Source: Streptomyces sp. NBC_00370 (lineage in GTDB: Bacteria; Actinomycetota; Actinomycetes; Streptomycetales; Streptomycetaceae). Taken from it: a DNA stretch of 64,000 bases. The stretch covers positions 2,424,501 through 2,488,500 of the forward strand of contig NZ_CP107968.1 of the NCBI RefSeq assembly GCF_036084755.1, in the 5' to 3' direction. The first letter of the stretch is position 1; each line of letters opens with the position of its first letter. The position numbers were made by a program, and so were the translations under genes. This document shows positions 1 through 9,347 of the stretch, piece by piece. Under the pieces are notes generated by a model, which made no database searches, had not been told where the DNA came from, and was given only the letters and a program-made list of their open reading frames with translations.

Positions 1-884
1 GCAAGGAGAACGGCGTCAAGGTCGAGATCCTCGACGAGAAGGCGCTCACCAAGGGCGGCTACGGCGGTCTGCTCGGCGTCGGCCAGGGCTCGGTCAACCC
101 GCCGCGGCTTGTCCGCCTCGCCTACACCCACTCCAAGGCGGACAAGACCCTCGCGCTCGTCGGCAAGGGCATCACCTACGACTCGGGCGGCATCTCGCTC
201 AAGCCGCCGGGCCACAACGAGACGATGAAGTGCGACATGAGCGGCGCCGCCGCCGTGTTCGCCGCCGTCATCACGGCGGCGAGGCTCGGCCTGCGCGTCA
301 ACGTGACGGGCTGGCTCGCCCTGGCCGAGAACATGCCGTCGGGCTCCGCCACCCGCCCGGGTGACGTCCTGCGCATGTACAGCGGCAAGACCGTCGAGGT
401 GCTGAACACCGACGCCGAGGGCCGGCTCGTGCTGGCCGACGCGATCACCCGCGCCTCGGAGGAGAACCCGGACGCGATCATCGACGTGGCGACGCTGACC
501 GGTGCGATGGTGCTGGCGCTCGGCAACCGCACCTTCGGCATCATGGCGAACGACGACGCGTTCCGCACCGCCATCCACGACGTGGCGGGCGACGTCGGCG
601 AGGCCGCCTGGCCGATGCCGCTCCCCGCCGACCTGCGCAAGGGCATGGACTCCCCCACCGCCGACATCGCCAACATGGGCGAGCGGATGGGCGGCGGCCT
701 GGTCGCAGGGCTCTTCCTCCAGGAGTTCGTGGGCGAGGGCATCACCTGGGCCCACCTGGACATCGCGGGACCCGCCTTCCACGAGGGCGCGCCGTACGGC
801 TACACCCCCAAGGGCGGCACGGGCTCCGGTATCCGCACGCTGGTCAGGCTCGCCGAGCGGACGGCCGACGGCGACCTCGGCTGA
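1..884 (+). CDS. pepA: Leucyl aminopeptidase (PepA, M17), 3' part
   Basis: This is the C-terminal part of a cytosolic M17 leucyl aminopeptidase, which removes N-terminal residues from peptides using two metal ions. The gene starts before the window and the first whole codon is at position 3. The reading frame shows the family's metal-binding and catalytic stretch: VGKGITYDSGGISLKP near 160–205, then the NTDAEGRLVLADA signature near 407–445, in which the D, E and R are ligand or catalytic residues. The frame ends at TGA 882–884. It is followed by a strong hairpin, so it is probably transcribed separately from the lpd gene downstream. The assignment is secure from the NTDAEGR motif; the missing N-terminus cannot be assessed. 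Confidence 0.95.
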   Translation, partial: KENGVKVEILDEKALTKGGYGGLLGVGQGSVNPPRLVRLAYTHSKADKTLALVGKGITYDSGGISLKPPGHNETMKCDMSGAAAVFAAVITAARLGLRVNVTGWLALAENMPSGSATRPGDVLRMYSGKTVEVLNTDAEGRLVLADAITRASEENPDAIIDVATLTGAMVLALGNRTFGIMANDDAFRTAIHDVAGDVGEAAWPMPLPADLRKGMDSPTADIANMGERMGGGLVAGLFLQEFVGEGITWAHLDIAGPAFHEGAPYGYTPKGGTGSGIRTLVRLAERTADGDLG

Positions 885-917
885 CGGCGGCGCCCCGGGC
901 GGGAGCGCCCGGAATAA

Positions 918-959
918 ACCGTTACGGTCCCGGGCTTCAGCAGCTGGGACCGTAACGGT
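918..959. terminator. Hairpin terminator after pepA
   Basis: A perfect 14-bp inverted repeat, ACCGTTACGGTCCC at 918–931 and its complement at 946–959, encloses a 14-nt loop 33 nt after the pepA stop. There is no U-tract, which is usual for Streptomyces terminators. The rest of 885–1215 shows no gene; it must hold the promoter for lpd, but I cannot place a convincing -10/-35 pair there. Confidence 0.75.
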
Positions 960-1215
960 CGGTGCAGGGCAGGATTTCGCCCTGGAAGAAATCCGTACGC
1001 CGGTCCGTACGTCAGTACGCAGTGCGGAGCCCGTGTCGCGGACGTCCGTCCGTACCGGACCCCGGCCCCGCGTCCCGTCGCCCGTCGACAAGTGCGAAGA
1101 TGGGTCTTCGGCAGGACAGGGCCCCCACCACAGGGCCGAACAAAAGCGGCCGAACACCAGCCGCCGCCCGGTCATGGAAGACCGGCGACCGGCGCACATG
1201 CATGGAGGACGTGAC

Positions 1216-2604
1216 GTGGCGAACGACGCCAGCACCGTTTTCGACCTAGTGATCCTCGGCGGCGGTAGCGGCGGGTACGCCGCGGCGCTGCGCGGGGCGC
1301 AGCTGGGCCTGGACGTCGCCCTGATCGAGAAGGGCAAGGTCGGCGGCACCTGCCTGCACAACGGCTGCATTCCCACCAAGGCCCTGCTGCATGCCGGCGA
1401 GATCGCCGACCAGGCACGCGAGTCCGAGCAGTTCGGTGTCAAGGCCACTTTCGAGGGCATCGACATGGCCGCGGTGCACAAGTACAAGGACGAGGTCATC
1501 GCCGGCCTCTACAAGGGCCTGCAGGGGCTTGTCGCCTCCCGCAAGGTGCACTACATCGAGGGTGAGGGCCGGCTGTCCTCGCCCACCTCCGTCGATGTCA
1601 ACGGTCAGCGGATCCAGGGCCGCCATGTCCTGCTCGCGACCGGCTCGGTCCCGAGGTCGCTGCCCGGCCTGGAGATCGACGGCAACCGGATCATCTCCTC
1701 GGACCACGCGCTGAAGCTGGACCGCGTCCCGCAGTCCGCGATCATCCTGGGCGGCGGTGTCATCGGCGTCGAGTTCGCCTCGGCGTGGAAGTCCTTCGGT
1801 ACGGACGTGACGATCGTCGAGGGTCTGAAGCACCTCGCGCCGCTGGAGGACGAGAACAGCTCCAAGCTCCTGGAGCGGGCGTTCCGCAAGCGCGGTATCA
1901 AGTTCAACCTCGGCACGTTCTTCGACAAGGCCGAGTACACCCAGGACGGCGTCCGGGTGACCCTGGCCGACGGCAAGACCTTCGAGGCGGAGGTGCTGCT
2001 GGTCGCGATCGGCCGCGGCCCCGTCTCGCAGGGCCTCGGTTACGAGGAGCAGGGCGTCGCCATGGACCGCGGCTTCGTCCTCGTCGACGAGTACATGCGG
2101 ACGAACGTGGAGACGATCTCCGCGGTCGGCGACCTCGTCCCGACCCTCCAGCTCGCGCACGTCGGCTTCGCCGAGGGCATCCTCGTCGCCGAGCGGCTGG
2201 CCGGGCTGAACACGGTCCCGATCGACTACGACGGTGTGCCCCGGGTGACGTACTGCCACCCCGAGGTCGCCTCCGTCGGTATCACCGAGGCCAAGGCCAA
2301 GGAGATCTACGGCGCCGACAAGGTCGTCGCGCTGAAGTACAACCTCGCGGGCAACGGCCGCAGCAAGATCCTCAAGACCGCGGGCGAGGTCAAGCTCGTC
2401 CAGGTCAAGGACGGTGCCGTCGTCGGCGTCCACATGGTCGGTGACCGGATGGGCGAGCAGGTCGGCGAGGCTCAGCTGATCTACAACTGGGAGGCTCTGC
2501 CGGCCGAGGTCGCGCAGCTCATCCACGCGCACCCGACCCAGAGCGAGGCGCTCGGCGAGGCCCATCTCGCCCTGGCCGGCAAGCCGCTCCACTCCCACGA
2601 CTGA
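1216..2604 (+). CDS. lpd: Dihydrolipoamide dehydrogenase (E3)
   Basis: A 462-residue flavoprotein that reoxidises the dihydrolipoyl arms of 2-oxoacid dehydrogenase complexes with NAD+. The N-terminal FAD fold [13 protein letters not shown] is followed by the redox-active disulfide GGTCLHNGC (Cys46 and Cys51). A second Rossmann segment [13 protein letters not shown] binds NAD, and the C-terminal dimer interface carries the catalytic HAHPTQSE (His439, Glu444). All key residues are present and the length is normal. GTG 1216 is chosen because GGAGG at 1204–1208 lies 7 nt upstream and the protein then begins directly before the FAD strand. The E2 gene follows after a hairpin. In actinobacteria one E3 usually serves several complexes, so it probably works with both the sucB and aceE products here. 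Confidence 0.96.
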   Translation: MANDASTVFDLVILGGGSGGYAAALRGAQLGLDVALIEKGKVGGTCLHNGCIPTKALLHAGEIADQARESEQFGVKATFEGIDMAAVHKYKDEVIAGLYKGLQGLVASRKVHYIEGEGRLSSPTSVDVNGQRIQGRHVLLATGSVPRSLPGLEIDGNRIISSDHALKLDRVPQSAIILGGGVIGVEFASAWKSFGTDVTIVEGLKHLAPLEDENSSKLLERAFRKRGIKFNLGTFFDKAEYTQDGVRVTLADGKTFEAEVLLVAIGRGPVSQGLGYEEQGVAMDRGFVLVDEYMRTNVETISAVGDLVPTLQLAHVGFAEGILVAERLAGLNTVPIDYDGVPRVTYCHPEVASVGITEAKAKEIYGADKVVALKYNLAGNGRSKILKTAGEVKLVQVKDGAVVGVHMVGDRMGEQVGEAQLIYNWEALPAEVAQLIHAHPTQSEALGEAHLALAGKPLHSHD

Positions 2605-2605
2605 T

Positions 2606-2665
2606 CTGGTGCCCCTCCCGTCAAGCTTTGCCCTGTCGCGCAAACATTGCCGGTCGGGGCACCAG
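2606..2665. terminator. Hairpin between lpd and sucB
   Basis: CTGGTGCCCC at 2606–2615 pairs perfectly with GGGGCACCAG at 2656–2665 across a 40-nt loop, starting next to the lpd stop codon. It could terminate or attenuate lpd transcription, or stabilise the upstream mRNA so that lpd and sucB are expressed at different levels. Which of these applies is inference. Confidence 0.5.
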
Positions 2666-2714
2666 TCCGAGCGCGACGACCACTACCGCACATTCGTTAG
2701 GAGCAACTGAAACC

Positions 2715-4535
2715 ATGGCGGTTTCCGTAACCCTGCCGGCGCTCGGCGAGAGCGTCACCGAGGGCACTGTCACCCGCTGGCTGAAGGCCGAGGGCGAGCG
2801 CGTCGAGGCCGACGAGCCACTGCTTGAGGTGTCCACCGACAAGGTCGACACCGAGATCCCCGCCCCCGTCTCCGGCGTGCTGGCGTCCATCAAGGTCGCC
2901 GAGGACGAGACGGTGGAGGTCGGCGCCGAGCTGGCCCTCATCGACGACGGTTCCGGCGCGCCCGCCGAGGCGCCCGCACCGGCCGCCGAGCAGGCGCCGG
3001 CCCAGGAGGCACCGCAGCAGCAGGCACCGGCGCCGCAGGCCGCGCCCGAGCCGGCCGCGGCAGCGCCGTCCACCGAGTCGCAGGCCCCCGCGCCCGCGCC
3101 GACCGCCCAGGCGGCGTCCGGCGGCGGCAGCGCCGAGGGCACCGACGTGGTCCTTCCGGCGCTCGGCGAGAGCGTCACCGAGGGCACCGTCACCCGCTGG
3201 CTGAAGGAGGTCGGCGAGTCGGTCGAGGAGGACGAGCCGCTGCTGGAGGTCTCCACCGACAAGGTCGACACCGAGATCCCCGCGCCCACCGCCGGTGTGC
3301 TCCTGGAGATCGTGGTCGGCGAGGACGAGACCGCCGAGGTCGGCGCGAAGCTCGCCGTCATCGGTGCTCCGGGCGCCGCGCCCGCCAAGGCCGAGGCCCC
3401 CGCGGCCCCGGCTCCGGCCGCCGCCCCGCAGCAGCAGGCACCGGCCCCGACGCCCGCACCGGCGCCCGAGCCCACGCCGGCTCCCGCGCCGCAGCAGCAG
3501 GCACCGGCCCCGCAGGCCGCGCCCGCACCGGCTCCCGCGCCGGCACCCGCGCAGCCCGCCCCCGCGCAGGCCGCTCCGAAGCAGCCTGCCGCCACCGCCA
3601 GTGACGACGGCGCGTACGTGACGCCGCTGGTCCGTAAGCTCGCCGCCGAGAACGGCGTCGACCTGGCCTCGGTCAAGGGCACCGGCGTCGGTGGCCGGAT
3701 CCGCAAGCAGGACGTCGTCGCGGCCGCCGAGGCGGCCAAGGCCGCAAAGGCGTCGGCCCCGGCCGCCGCCCCCGCCGCCGCTTCGAAGGCGCCCAAGCTT
3801 GAGGCGTCCCCGCTGCGCGGCCAGACCGTCAAGATGACCCGCATGCGCAAGGTCATCGGCGACAACATGATGAAGGCGCTGCACGACCAGGCCCAGCTGA
3901 CCTCCGTGGTCGAGGTGGACATCACCAAGCTGATGCGGCTGCGCGCGCAGGCGAAGGAGGGCTTCGCGGCCCGCGAGGGCGTCAAGCTCTCCCCGATGCC
4001 GTTCTTCGTCAAGGCCGCCGCCCAGGCGCTGAAGGCCCACCCGGTCATCAACGCCCGGATCAACGCCGAAGAGGGCACGATCACCTACTTCGACACCGAG
4101 AACATCGGTATCGCTGTGGACTCCGAGCGTGGCCTGATGACGCCGGTCATCAAGGGTGCGGGCGATCTGAACATCGCCGGCATCTCCAAGAAGACCGCCG
4201 AGCTGGCCGGCGCCGTGCGCGCCAGCAAGATCACGCCGGACGACCTGGCCGGTGCGACCTTCACCATCTCCAACACCGGTTCGCGCGGCGCGCTGTTCGA
4301 CACGATCATCGTGCCCCCGAACCAGGCCGCGATCCTGGGCATCGGTGCCACGGTCCGCCGCCCGGTGGTCATCAACCACCCCGACCTGGGTGAGACCATC
4401 GCGGTCCGCGACATGACGTTCGTCGCGCTCTCCTACGACCACCGTCTGGTGGACGGCGCCGACGCGGCCCGTTACCTGACGGCCGTCAAGGCGATCCTGG
4501 AAGCCGGCGAGTTCGAGGTCGAGCTCGGGCTGTAG
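2715..4535 (+). CDS. sucB: Dihydrolipoamide acyltransferase (E2, SucB/DlaT-like)
   Basis: A 606-residue E2 core subunit. Two lipoyl domains at about residues 1–80 and 142–220 carry the lipoylated lysines in STDKVDT (Lys43 and Lys183). They are joined by Ala/Pro linkers with repeated QQQAPAP units. A peripheral subunit-binding domain ([16 protein letters not shown]…[11 protein letters not shown], about 305–340) docks E1/E3. The C-terminal catalytic domain ends with [12 protein letters not shown] (His576, Asp580). ATG 2715 has AGGAG at 2699–2703. It is usually annotated as the succinyltransferase of 2-oxoglutarate dehydrogenase, but in actinobacteria such as mycobacteria (DlaT) the equivalent protein also serves pyruvate dehydrogenase. 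The aceE gene 950 bp downstream fits that shared role. The lipB–lipA pair at 18252–20201 makes its cofactor. Confidence 0.93.
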   Translation: MAVSVTLPALGESVTEGTVTRWLKAEGERVEADEPLLEVSTDKVDTEIPAPVSGVLASIKVAEDETVEVGAELALIDDGSGAPAEAPAPAAEQAPAQEAPQQQAPAPQAAPEPAAAAPSTESQAPAPAPTAQAASGGGSAEGTDVVLPALGESVTEGTVTRWLKEVGESVEEDEPLLEVSTDKVDTEIPAPTAGVLLEIVVGEDETAEVGAKLAVIGAPGAAPAKAEAPAAPAPAAAPQQQAPAPTPAPAPEPTPAPAPQQQAPAPQAAPAPAPAPAPAQPAPAQAAPKQPAATASDDGAYVTPLVRKLAAENGVDLASVKGTGVGGRIRKQDVVAAAEAAKAAKASAPAAAPAAASKAPKLEASPLRGQTVKMTRMRKVIGDNMMKALHDQAQLTSVVEVDITKLMRLRAQAKEGFAAREGVKLSPMPFFVKAAAQALKAHPVINARINAEEGTITYFDTENIGIAVDSERGLMTPVIKGAGDLNIAGISKKTAELAGAVRASKITPDDLAGATFTISNTGSRGALFDTIIVPPNQAAILGIGATVRRPVVINHPDLGETIAVRDMTFVALSYDHRLVDGADAARYLTAVKAILEAGEFEVELGL

Positions 4536-4545
4536 CAGGAATCCG

Positions 4546-4595
4546 TACGGCGACGGCGCCCCTGTCCGGACTCTCCGGGCGGGGGCGCCGCCGTA
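4546..4595. terminator. Hairpin terminator after sucB
   Basis: The segment 4546–4562 (TACGGCGACGGCGCCCC) pairs with 4581–4595 (GGGGGCGCCGCCGTA), leaving a two-nucleotide bulge, 10 nt after the sucB stop. It separates sucB from the GntR gene. Confidence 0.6.
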
Positions 4596-4634
4596 TCGTC
4601 TACCCAAAGGCCGATGTCCCCGAGGAGTGCCGCC

Positions 4635-5258
4635 ATGACCCCGCCCGTCGTCCACTCGCTGCGCGAACAGATCCGCGAGCACATCGTGGAGGGGATCGTC
4701 AGCGGGCGCTGGAAGCCGGGCGAGCGGATCGTGGAACGCAGGATCGCCACCGAGCTGCAGGTCAGCCAGACGCCCGTCCGGGAGGCGCTGCGCGAGCTGG
4801 AGAGTCTGCGGCTCATCGAGTCGGCGCCCAACAAGGGCGTACGGGTGCGCAATCTGACCGCCGCCGACCTGGAGGAGAGCTATCCCGTCCGGGCGGGCCT
4901 CGAACAGATCGCCGCCGAACTGGCCGCCGAACGGCTGGCGCTGGACTGCTCGGCGCTGGAGCCGCATGTGGCGGGGCTCTACGCGGCCGACCGCAAGGAC
5001 GACGGTACGGCGCAGGTGCTGCACACCGTCGCCTTCCACCGCGAGCTGGTGCGGGCGGCCGGCAACAGCGTGCTGCTGCACACCTGGGAGGGGCTGGGCA
5101 TCGAGGTGTTCACGGCGCTGTCGATCCGCTGGCTCGGCACGGTGCAGAAGTCGTACGCGGAGGAGCACCACGCCTTGGTCGAGGCGTTCAAGCGGCGCGA
5201 TCCCGAGATCGGCCCGCTGGTCAAGACCCATGTGCTCGGCTGCGCGCCGCGCGCCTGA
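4635..5258 (+). CDS. GntR-family regulator (FadR/FCD subfamily)
   Basis: A 207-residue DNA-binding regulator. The N-terminal winged helix (about 8–72) contains the recognition segment VSQTPVREALRELE. The helical C-terminal FCD domain (about 80–200) normally binds a metal and a small organic acid. ATG 4635 is preferred to ATG 4614 because GAGGAG at 4622–4627 sits 7 nt before it. It lies between sucB and aceE. PdhR of E. coli, another GntR/FadR protein, controls pyruvate dehydrogenase in response to pyruvate, so control of aceE through the palindrome at 5373–5389 is a reasonable inference, but the ligand is unknown. Confidence 0.88.
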   Translation: MTPPVVHSLREQIREHIVEGIVSGRWKPGERIVERRIATELQVSQTPVREALRELESLRLIESAPNKGVRVRNLTAADLEESYPVRAGLEQIAAELAAERLALDCSALEPHVAGLYAADRKDDGTAQVLHTVAFHRELVRAAGNSVLLHTWEGLGIEVFTALSIRWLGTVQKSYAEEHHALVEAFKRRDPEIGPLVKTHVLGCAPRA

Positions 5259-5372
5259 CCGGCACCCGACCGCAGCGTCGCACACACGAACGATCAAGGG
5301 TCACCGCGTGCCGCCTGAGCTGGCACGGGATGCCAATTTCTTCAGATCGTGAACTTTTACCCCGTTACCCTT

Positions 5373-5389
5373 TGATCGATCATCGATCA
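5373..5389. promoter_or_regulatory. 17-bp palindromic operator candidate before aceE
   Basis: TGATCGAT, C, ATCGATCA is a perfect inverted repeat with 8-bp arms, 98 nt before the aceE start and 114 nt after the GntR stop. The surrounding 5335–5400 stretch is AT-rich for this chromosome, as expected for a promoter. The symmetry and size fit a GntR dimer site. Assignment to the adjacent regulator is inference. Confidence 0.55.
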
Positions 5390-5487
5390 GCGACTTACAG
5401 TGGACAGCGGGCTGCACCCAGCCCGTCGCCCTGTCCTGCCAGACAAGGGCCTTTCTCCACCCCCCTCCTGTCCGGAAGGCGGCGACC

Positions 5488-8154
5488 ATGACCGACCCCG
5501 TAGGCAAGCTTCCGAGCGAGCTCGACCAGCTCCCGGACCGTGACACCGAGGAGACCGCCGAATGGGCGGCCTCCCTGGACGCCGTCACCGAGAACGCAGG
5601 ACCGCACCGCGCCGCGTACCTGATGCGCCGCACCCTCCAGCACGCCGGTTCCGCCGGGGTCGCGCTGCCCGCGCTGCTGGAGAGCGACTACGTCAACACC
5701 ATCCCGACGGCCGCCGAGCCCGCCTACCCGGGCGACGAGGCGCTGGAGTCCCGGATCACCGCCTGGAACCGCTGGAACGCGGCCGCCATGGTGACCCGCG
5801 GCTCCCGGCTCGGCCTCGGCGGCCACATCGCGACGTACGCCTCGGTCGCCTGGCTCTACGAGACGGGCTTCGAGCACTTCTTCCACGGGAAGGAGGCCGA
5901 CGGTTCCGGCGACCAGCTCTATCTCCAGGGCCACGCGTCGCCCGGCATCTACGCCCGCGCCTTCCTCGACGGCCGGCTCTCCGCCGACCAGCTCGACCGC
6001 TTCCGCCAGGAGGCGGGCGGCGACGGACTGCCGTCGTACCCGCACCCGCGGCGGCTGCCCTGGCTGTGGGAGTTCCCCACGGTCTCCATGGGCATAGGCC
6101 CGATCTCCGCGATCTACCAGGCGCGCTTCAACCGCTATCTGGAGAACCGCGGCATCAAGGACACCTCCCACTCGCACGTCTGGGCGTTCCTCGGCGACGG
6201 CGAGATGGACGAGCCCGAGTCGACGGCCTCCCTCGCCCTCGCGGCGCGTGAGGGCCTGGACAATCTGACCTTTGTCATCAACTGCAACCTGCAGCGGCTC
6301 GACGGCCCGGTCCGGCCCAACTTCAAGATCGTGCAGGAGCTGGAGGCCCAGTTCAGGGGCGCCGGCTGGAACGTGGTCAAGTCGCTGTGGGGCCAGGCCT
6401 GGGACTCCGTCATCGCCCAGGACACCGACGGCGCGCTGCTGCGGCGGCTGCGCGAGGTGCCGGACGCCCAGTTCCAGACGTACGCGACGCGCGACGCCGC
6501 CTACATCCGCGAGCACTTCTTCACCGACCCCTCGCTGCGCCGTATCGCGCAGGGCCTCACCGACGCCAAGCTGCTGGAGCTGTTCCAGACGTCCCGCGCC
6601 GGTCACGAGCCCCGCAAGGTCTACGCGGCCTACCGCGCGGCCATGGAGCACAAGGGCGCGCCGACGGTGATCCTCGCGCAGACCGTGAAGGGCCACACGC
6701 TCGGCCCCGACTTCGAGTCGCGCAACGCGAACCACCAGATGAAGAAGCTGACCGGCAAGCAGTTCCGCGCCATGCGCGACCTGCTCGAACTGCCCATCCC
6801 CGACAGCGCGCTGGACGACGCCGTCGTGCCGTACTGGCACCCCGGCGAGAACTCGCCCGAGGTCCGGTACCTGCGCGAGCGGCGCGCCGCGCTCGGCGGT
6901 CCCGCCCCGGCCCGCAAGGTCGTCGCGAAACCGCTGCCGCAGCCCGCCGACAAGGCCTTCGACGCGCTCAAGAAGGGGTCGGGCACCCAGGAGATCGCCA
7001 CCACCATGGCGTTCGTCCGGCTGGCCAAGGACCTGATGCGGGACAAGGAGACCGGCAAGCGCTGGGTCCCGATCGTCCCCGACGAGGCCCGCACCTTCGG
7101 TATGGAGTCGCTGTTCCCGACGGCCGGTCTGTACTCGCCGAAGGGCCAGACGTACGACCCGGTCGACCGTGACCAGCTCCTGTACTACAAGGAGGCCAAG
7201 GACGGTCAGATCCTGAACGAGGGCATCACGGAGGCCGGTTCGCTGGCCGACTTCACCGCGGCCGCGACGTCGTACGCGACGCACGGCGAGCCGATGATCC
7301 CGTTCTACATCTTCTACTCGATGTTCGGCTTCCAGCGCACGGCCGACCAGTTCTGGGCGCTCGCCGACCAGCTGGGCCGGGGCTTCGTCATCGGCGCGAC
7401 GGCCGGCCGTACGACGATGACGGGCGAGGGCCTGCAGCACGCGGACGGTCATTCGCATCTGATCGCCTCGACCAACCCGGCGGCGGTCAGCTACGACCCG
7501 GCGTTCGCCTACGAGGTCGCCGTCATCGTCAAGGACGGGCTGCGCCGGATGTACGGCCCCGACGCCGAGGACATCTTCTACTACCTGACGGTCTACAACG
7601 AGACCAAGGTGCAGCCCGCCATGCCCGCGGGCGTGGAGGAGGGCATCCTGCGCGGTCTGTACCGCTACCAGGAGGCGGCGCCGGCGGCGGCCGACGCGCC
7701 CAGGCTCCAGCTGCTCGCGTCCGGCACGGCGATCCACTGGGTGCTGGAGGCTCAGCAGCTCCTCGCCTCGGACTGGGGCGTCGCCGCCGACGTGTGGTCG
7801 GCGCCGTCCTGGACGGAGCTGCGCAGGGACGCCCTTGAGGCGGACGAGGCGCTGCTCCGCGGTGAGCAGCGGATCCCGTACGTGACCCGCGCGCTGTCCG
7901 GGGCACCCGGCCCGGTGCTCGCGGTCAGCGACTGGATGCGGCAGGTGCCGGACCAGATCAGCCAGTGGGTCGAGCAGGACTGGTCCTCGCTCGGCACGGA
8001 CGGCTTCGGTCTCTCCGACACCCGTGAGGCGGCGCGCCGGCACTTCGGCGTCGACGCGCAGTCGGTCGTGGTCGCGGCGCTCGCGCAGCTCGCGCGGCGT
8101 GGTGAGGTCAAGCCGGAGACCGTCGTGGAGGCCCGTCAGCGCTACGGCCTCTGA
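5488..8154 (+). CDS. aceE: Pyruvate dehydrogenase E1, homodimeric (AceE)
   Basis: An 888-residue thiamine diphosphate enzyme that decarboxylates pyruvate and acetylates the lipoyl group of E2. It is the single-chain AceE type: the TPP motif begins at [10 protein letters not shown] (about residue 236) and closes with [13 protein letters not shown]. The central transketolase-like half includes [19 protein letters not shown] and [20 protein letters not shown]. The length matches AceE of E. coli. ATG 5488 has GGAAGG at 5474–5479. There is no acyltransferase or E3 gene beside it apart from sucB and lpd upstream, so these probably form the complex. The gene ends in a strong terminator. Confidence 0.96.
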   Translation: MTDPVGKLPSELDQLPDRDTEETAEWAASLDAVTENAGPHRAAYLMRRTLQHAGSAGVALPALLESDYVNTIPTAAEPAYPGDEALESRITAWNRWNAAAMVTRGSRLGLGGHIATYASVAWLYETGFEHFFHGKEADGSGDQLYLQGHASPGIYARAFLDGRLSADQLDRFRQEAGGDGLPSYPHPRRLPWLWEFPTVSMGIGPISAIYQARFNRYLENRGIKDTSHSHVWAFLGDGEMDEPESTASLALAAREGLDNLTFVINCNLQRLDGPVRPNFKIVQELEAQFRGAGWNVVKSLWGQAWDSVIAQDTDGALLRRLREVPDAQFQTYATRDAAYIREHFFTDPSLRRIAQGLTDAKLLELFQTSRAGHEPRKVYAAYRAAMEHKGAPTVILAQTVKGHTLGPDFESRNANHQMKKLTGKQFRAMRDLLELPIPDSALDDAVVPYWHPGENSPEVRYLRERRAALGGPAPARKVVAKPLPQPADKAFDALKKGSGTQEIATTMAFVRLAKDLMRDKETGKRWVPIVPDEARTFGMESLFPTAGLYSPKGQTYDPVDRDQLLYYKEAKDGQILNEGITEAGSLADFTAAATSYATHGEPMIPFYIFYSMFGFQRTADQFWALADQLGRGFVIGATAGRTTMTGEGLQHADGHSHLIASTNPAAVSYDPAFAYEVAVIVKDGLRRMYGPDAEDIFYYLTVYNETKVQPAMPAGVEEGILRGLYRYQEAAPAAADAPRLQLLASGTAIHWVLEAQQLLASDWGVAADVWSAPSWTELRRDALEADEALLRGEQRIPYVTRALSGAPGPVLAVSDWMRQVPDQISQWVEQDWSSLGTDGFGLSDTREAARRHFGVDAQSVVVAALAQLARRGEVKPETVVEARQRYGL

Positions 8155-8161
8155 GCCCGTC

Positions 8162-8210
8162 TCCGGTCCGTTTCCGGTCTGTCTCCGAGTCCGCTTCCGG
8201 TCCGTTTCCG
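8162..8210. repeat. Short direct repeat after aceE
   Basis: TCCGGTCCGTTTCCG occurs at 8162–8176 and 8196–8210, with a related degenerate copy between. It lies between the aceE stop and the terminator hairpin. No function is evident. Confidence 0.6.
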
Positions 8211-8211
8211 C

Positions 8212-8253
8212 GGGAACCCCCGTCGCATCGAGCAGTTCGCGACGGGGGTTCCC
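8212..8253. terminator. Strong hairpin terminator after aceE
   Basis: GGGAACCCCCGTCGC at 8212–8226 is the perfect complement of 8239–8253, a 15-bp stem with a 12-nt loop. It lies about 60 nt after the aceE stop and just before the WYL regulator. Confidence 0.8.
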
Positions 8254-8290
8254 CTGTATGCGATGCCGCTCTGGCTGCATGATGGGTGGC

Positions 8291-9265
8291 ATGCGCGCTG
8301 CCCGACTGATCAAGATGGTGCTCCTGCTCCAGTCGAGGCCGTCCATGACCGCGGCCCAGCTGGCCAGGGAACTGGAGGTCTCCGAGCGGACCATCACCCG
8401 CGACGCCCAGGCACTCTCGGAGGCCGGGGTGCCGGTGTATGCGAACCGCGGCAGGACCGGCGGCTACCGGCTCGTCGGCGGCTACCGCACCGGTCTGACC
8501 GGTCTTGCCCGCAGCGAGGCCGAGGCGCTGTTCCTGTCGGGGGTGCCGGGCGCGCTGCGGGAGATGGGGCTGGACGACGTCGCTTCGGCAGCCCGGCTCA
8601 AGGTGTCGGCCGCGCTGCTGCCTTCGCTGCGGGACGCCCCCGACTCGGCGGCCCGGCGGTTCCACCTGGACGCCCCCGGCTGGTACCACGAGCCGCAGAC
8701 GCCCGAGCTGCTGCAGGTGATCGCCGAGGCGGTCTGGGGCGACCAGCTGCTGTCGGCGCGCTACCGGCGCGAGGACGCCGAGGTGGAGCGGGAGCTGGCG
8801 CCGTACGGTCTCGTGCTCAAGGCCGGAGTCTGGTACCTGTGCGCGGACGCCAAGGGGGCCTTCCGGGTCTACCGGATCGACCGGTTCACCGCCGCCGAAC
8901 CCCTGAAGGAACGTTTCTCCCGAGATGAGTCCTTTGATCTGCCCAGCTTCTGGGAGCAGCGCTCGGCCGAGTTCGCCCGCTCGATCCTGCGGACCGAGGT
9001 GACCGTACGGCTCTCCCCCGACGGGGTGCGCAGGCTGCCGTACGCGGGTGACCGCGCCGCCGCCTGCGAGGCCATCGAGGCGGCCGGGGAGCCGGACGCC
9101 CAGGGGCTGCTCACGGTCACCCTGCCGGTCGAGTCGGAGGAGGTGGCGTACGCCCAGCTGCTGGGGCTGGGCCCGGACGCCGAGATCCTCCGTCCCGCCT
9201 CGCTGCGCGACCGGTTCGCCGAGGCGGCGGCGCGGCTGCACGCGCTCTACGACCCGCCCGTCTGA
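8291..9265 (+). CDS. WYL-domain transcriptional regulator (YafY-like)
   Basis: A 324-residue regulator with an N-terminal HTH (about 4–60, MTAAQLARELEVSERTITRDAQAL) and a wing ending in GRTGGYRLV. A WYL ligand-binding domain follows (about 140–225, SARYRREDAEVERELAPYGLVLKAGVWYL in outline), then a WCX C-terminal extension. These proteins sense nucleotides or other small ligands. The DNA-damage regulators PafB and PafC belong to the same family, but this protein is a single-unit YafY type and lacks the second WYL unit. ATG codons at 8279 and 8282 are also in frame; 8291 is chosen because MRAARL is the usual family start. Its target is unknown. Confidence 0.85.
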   Translation: MRAARLIKMVLLLQSRPSMTAAQLARELEVSERTITRDAQALSEAGVPVYANRGRTGGYRLVGGYRTGLTGLARSEAEALFLSGVPGALREMGLDDVASAARLKVSAALLPSLRDAPDSAARRFHLDAPGWYHEPQTPELLQVIAEAVWGDQLLSARYRREDAEVERELAPYGLVLKAGVWYLCADAKGAFRVYRIDRFTAAEPLKERFSRDESFDLPSFWEQRSAEFARSILRTEVTVRLSPDGVRRLPYAGDRAAACEAIEAAGEPDAQGLLTVTLPVESEEVAYAQLLGLGPDAEILRPASLRDRFAEAAARLHALYDPPV

Positions 9266-9327
9266 GCCAATGGCAGCCGCTTGGCAGCAGTTGGGAAGAC
9301 CTCGCAGATAACTCTCGCCCATTGGCA
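9266..9327. promoter_or_regulatory. TTGGC/GCCAA half-site cluster before GntR gene
   Basis: GCCAA at 9266–9270 faces TTGGC at 9281–9285, and another TTGGCAG lies at 9322–9328, next to the -10-like TAGAGT at 9336–9341. The same half-sites recur upstream of the related GntR gene at 10714. This suggests a shared operator, which is an inference from repetition. Confidence 0.4.
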
Positions 9328-9347
9328 GGCTGTTGTAGAGTTTGGCT

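Noticed and set aside
8291..9265. WYL regulator as PafB or PafC, to match the damage promoter at 48017
   Set aside because: It has a single HTH–WYL unit and no neighbouring second copy or proteasome genes, so YafY-like is the safer call.
9322..9341. TTGGCA and TAGAGT read as -35 and -10 of one promoter
   Set aside because: They are only 8 nt apart, too close for a sigma-70 promoter. TAGAGT alone is kept as a -10 candidate.
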